Source: Eubacteriales Family XIII. Incertae Sedis bacterium (GTDB lineage: Bacteria; Bacillota; Clostridia; Peptostreptococcales; Anaerovoracaceae). Taken from it: a DNA stretch of 32,985 nt. The translations under genes and the position numbers were made by a program. The stretch is from the NCBI GenBank assembly GCA_031272485.1, contig JAISTV010000005.1, positions 1 to 32,985 on the forward strand. Direction: 5' to 3'. Below, piece after piece: positions 31,187 to 32,985 of this stretch (position 1 is the stretch's first letter; each line of letters starts with the position of its first letter). Below the pieces are notes generated by a model that was not told the origin of the DNA, did not search any database, and was given only the letters and a program-made list of their open reading frames with translations.

Positions 31187-32985
31187 ATGAAGATTTTTTG
31201 TGTACGCAAAAGCGGCCGCGTGGCTCTCGCTTTTCTTTTGTCCGCGCTTCTGGTTCTGACGCTCTTTACGCCGGCCGCGGCATACGCCGAAGAGGCTGCG
31301 GGCGATACAGCCACGCCTACCGAAGAGGTCAGCGGGCCCGCCACCAGCGAAGAGGGTACGCCTGACGAGATAGACGGGCCTTCCGTAGGCGAAGGACTTA
31401 CGGCGCTTGGCGTTCAGACGCTGGCCGTGGAAGGCGATTATACGTATACGGTTTCGGGCGGCAACGCTACGATTACGGCCTATGCCGGCACGGAGCTGAA
31501 CCTGGTGATTCCTGCGAGCCTTGGCGGCTATCCTGTAACGAGGTTAGGCGACTATGCGTTTGCAAACAACACCGCCATAGGAAGTGTGCGGATGCAGCAG
31601 CCGGACTACGTAACGAGTATCGGGACGGGCGCTTTCTCCGGTTGCACGAATCTGTACAGCATATCCATTCCAAGCGGTGTCTCGATTATCGAGTCCTATA
31701 CGTTCCAGGGGTGCACGAGGATGGAGTACCTGGGGCTGTTGGATAACGTAACCACGATTCGCAGTTATGCCGTCTCCGGTTGTACGGCTTTAAGAGGCAT
31801 TTCGATTGGAGGGAGCATTACGAGCATAGGCACTTTCGCATTTGCCTACTGCACTTCCTTGCAATACATAGTTGTGGATTATACGAACCCCAACTACTCC
31901 TCGGACGGCACGGCGCTGTACAACAAGAATAAAACCGTCCTTCTGGAATACCCGGCGGGGAAAGCGGGCGCGTATACGATTCCGAACACCGTGACGAGCA
32001 TAGGGGAGGGTGCGTTTGCCGGGAGCGCGTCTCTGACCGGCATCACCATCCCGGCCAGCGTAACCAGTATCGGGATAAGGGCATTTGTGGACTGCACATC
32101 CCTTACGAGCGTAACGATTCCGAGCGGCCTAACAACCATCGCGGACTATGCGTTTTTGAACTGCTCCTCGCTTGCGAAAGTGTACATACCGAAGAGCGTA
32201 ACGAGTATAGGCGTCAACGGGACGTTCTCCGGATGCACGCCTCTGAGAATCTACTGTAACTCTGGTTCCGTCGCGTACACTTACGCGGTGAGCAAAAGCA
32301 TTCCCTATACGCTGATACCCAACACCACTATCACCTTGAATCCGAACGGCGGGACCGTGAGTCCGAATACCATAGCGGTCGCGAGCGGTACGCCGAACGC
32401 TAAGCTCCCCACGCCCACCAGGACGGGACATAGTTTCGACGGCTGGTTTACGGCGGCGAGTGGCGGGACGCAGTATACGGATCCTTATCTTTATTCGTTG
32501 ACGTCTAATACGACGCTGTACGCGCATTGGACGCCTAAGGAATATACACTTTTCTACAACGTGAACGGAGGCGACACGCTTTCGCCGTCCTACAAGTACG
32601 TAACCTACGGCCAGCCATACGGCACGCTTGCCACGCCTACGCGAACCGGCTACAGCTTTGATGGATGGTACACGGCGCCCACCGGCGGGACGCTGGTCAC
32701 GGCGGCGACGGTGCATAATTTCGCCGGAACCGCGACAATCTACGCGCACTGGTCGACAGCGAGCTATACGCTCACCTATAACGCGAACGGCGGGAACGCG
32801 CTCTCGCCGTCTTCGAAGACCGTATACTACGGTGCGGCTTACGGCACGCTGCCCACGCCCACGCGGACCGGCTACGATTTCGCGGGCTGGTACACGGCGG
32901 CAAGCGGCGGAACCCAGGTCACGTCCACTACGGTGCACCTTACGTACGGGAACGTAACCATCTACGCGCATTGGACGGGCAAGGC
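31187..32985 (+). CDS. Secreted BspA-type leucine-rich-repeat protein with InlB-type repeats (3' end outside window)
   Basis: The frame runs from ATG 31187 (GGGAG at spacing 10) to the window edge without a stop, 599 full codons. It has a signal peptide (MKIFCVRKSGRVALAFLLSA then LLVLTLFTPAAAYA), an acidic Thr/Glu/Pro-rich stretch, and about nine BspA-like leucine-rich repeats (nt 31490-32310) of the classic form SIGxxAFxxCTSLxSIxIPxSVT. Three InlB/Listeria-Bacteroides repeats follow (from about nt 32323, 32536 and 32758), each ending in GWxTAxSGGTxxT and (Y)AHW. BspA-like proteins bind host matrix or other bacteria and are common in mucosal anaerobes; the ligand here is unknown. The anchor would be beyond the window. 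It is divergent from the GBS-Bsp-repeat gene and shares its type of signal peptide. Confidence 0.93.
   Translation, partial: MKIFCVRKSGRVALAFLLSALLVLTLFTPAAAYAEEAAGDTATPTEEVSGPATSEEGTPDEIDGPSVGEGLTALGVQTLAVEGDYTYTVSGGNATITAYAGTELNLVIPASLGGYPVTRLGDYAFANNTAIGSVRMQQPDYVTSIGTGAFSGCTNLYSISIPSGVSIIESYTFQGCTRMEYLGLLDNVTTIRSYAVSGCTALRGISIGGSITSIGTFAFAYCTSLQYIVVDYTNPNYSSDGTALYNKNKTVLLEYPAGKAGAYTIPNTVTSIGEGAFAGSASLTGITIPASVTSIGIRAFVDCTSLTSVTIPSGLTTIADYAFLNCSSLAKVYIPKSVTSIGVNGTFSGCTPLRIYCNSGSVAYTYAVSKSIPYTLIPNTTITLNPNGGTVSPNTIAVASGTPNAKLPTPTRTGHSFDGWFTAASGGTQYTDPYLYSLTSNTTLYAHWTPKEYTLFYNVNGGDTLSPSYKYVTYGQPYGTLATPTRTGYSFDGWYTAPTGGTLVTAATVHNFAGTATIYAHWSTASYTLTYNANGGNALSPSSKTVYYGAAYGTLPTPTRTGYDFAGWYTAASGGTQVTSTTVHLTYGNVTIYAHWTGK

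Noticed and set aside
30867-31190. 107-codon plus-strand frame in the intergenic region
   Set aside because: It spans part of the repeat array and the promoter of the next gene, has no ribosome site, and its composition is not gene-like.

Overview
The window looks like a moderately GC-rich chromosomal segment of an anaerobic, gut-type Firmicute (Clostridia in the broad sense). The evidence is the topA-hslV-hslU-codY run (CodY is a Firmicutes regulator, 259 residues here), the HslV N-terminus of the Bacillus CodW kind, and very large Cna-B/BspA/GBS-Bsp-type surface proteins with Gram-positive signal peptides or tails. Ile is often encoded by ATA despite the high GC. I cannot name genus or species.

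Layout: (1) 1-12543 (+), the 3' part of a giant cell-surface adhesin: BspA-like leucine-rich repeats, a MucBP-like segment, about seven Cna-B/SpaA-type domains, nine tandem divergent beta-sandwich modules and a C-terminal membrane anchor. (2) 12524-15084 (-), a small Mop/TOBE protein, an SPFH (YdjI-like) protein with two zinc ribbons, and an exported/membrane Tim44-domain protein. (3) 15241-15963 (+), yebC, divergent from the Tim44 gene through promoters that share one -35 box. (4) 16014-17973, a small accessory island: a HicAB toxin-antitoxin pair whose toxin gene carries an in-frame amber codon, and a DUF559-like PD-(D/E)XK nuclease gene. Seven copies of a 22-bp sequence, arranged as one solo copy and two complex 137-bp elements, border these genes, and the outermost copies form a perfect 31-bp inverted repeat. 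(5) 17981-20842 (-), yraN-comM-dprA (natural transformation and DNA processing). (6) 21146-27263 (+), topA, hslV, hslU, codY, yigZ and a HIT-family gene. (7) 27419-30694 (-), a secreted protein with a DUF6273-like head, two InlB-type repeats and six GBS-Bsp-like repeats in ABABAB order. (8) 31187-32985 (+, open at the right edge), a secreted BspA-type leucine-rich-repeat protein with InlB-type repeats.

Genes in 5 and 6 are housekeeping genes normally found together in Firmicutes, but here the yraN-comM-dprA block points away from topA. The accessory island sits immediately downstream of dprA, where topA would usually follow. Both ends of the window are devoted to repeat-rich surface proteins. 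The last two genes are divergent, have closely similar signal peptides, and share an intergenic region that holds an 18-unit array with a period of about 11.8 bp.

The most unusual elements are the repeat-bordered HicAB/nuclease island (16014-17973), the phased short-repeat array (30714-30927) and the architecture of the giant adhesin. All functional calls come from reading the sequence; no database search was run.
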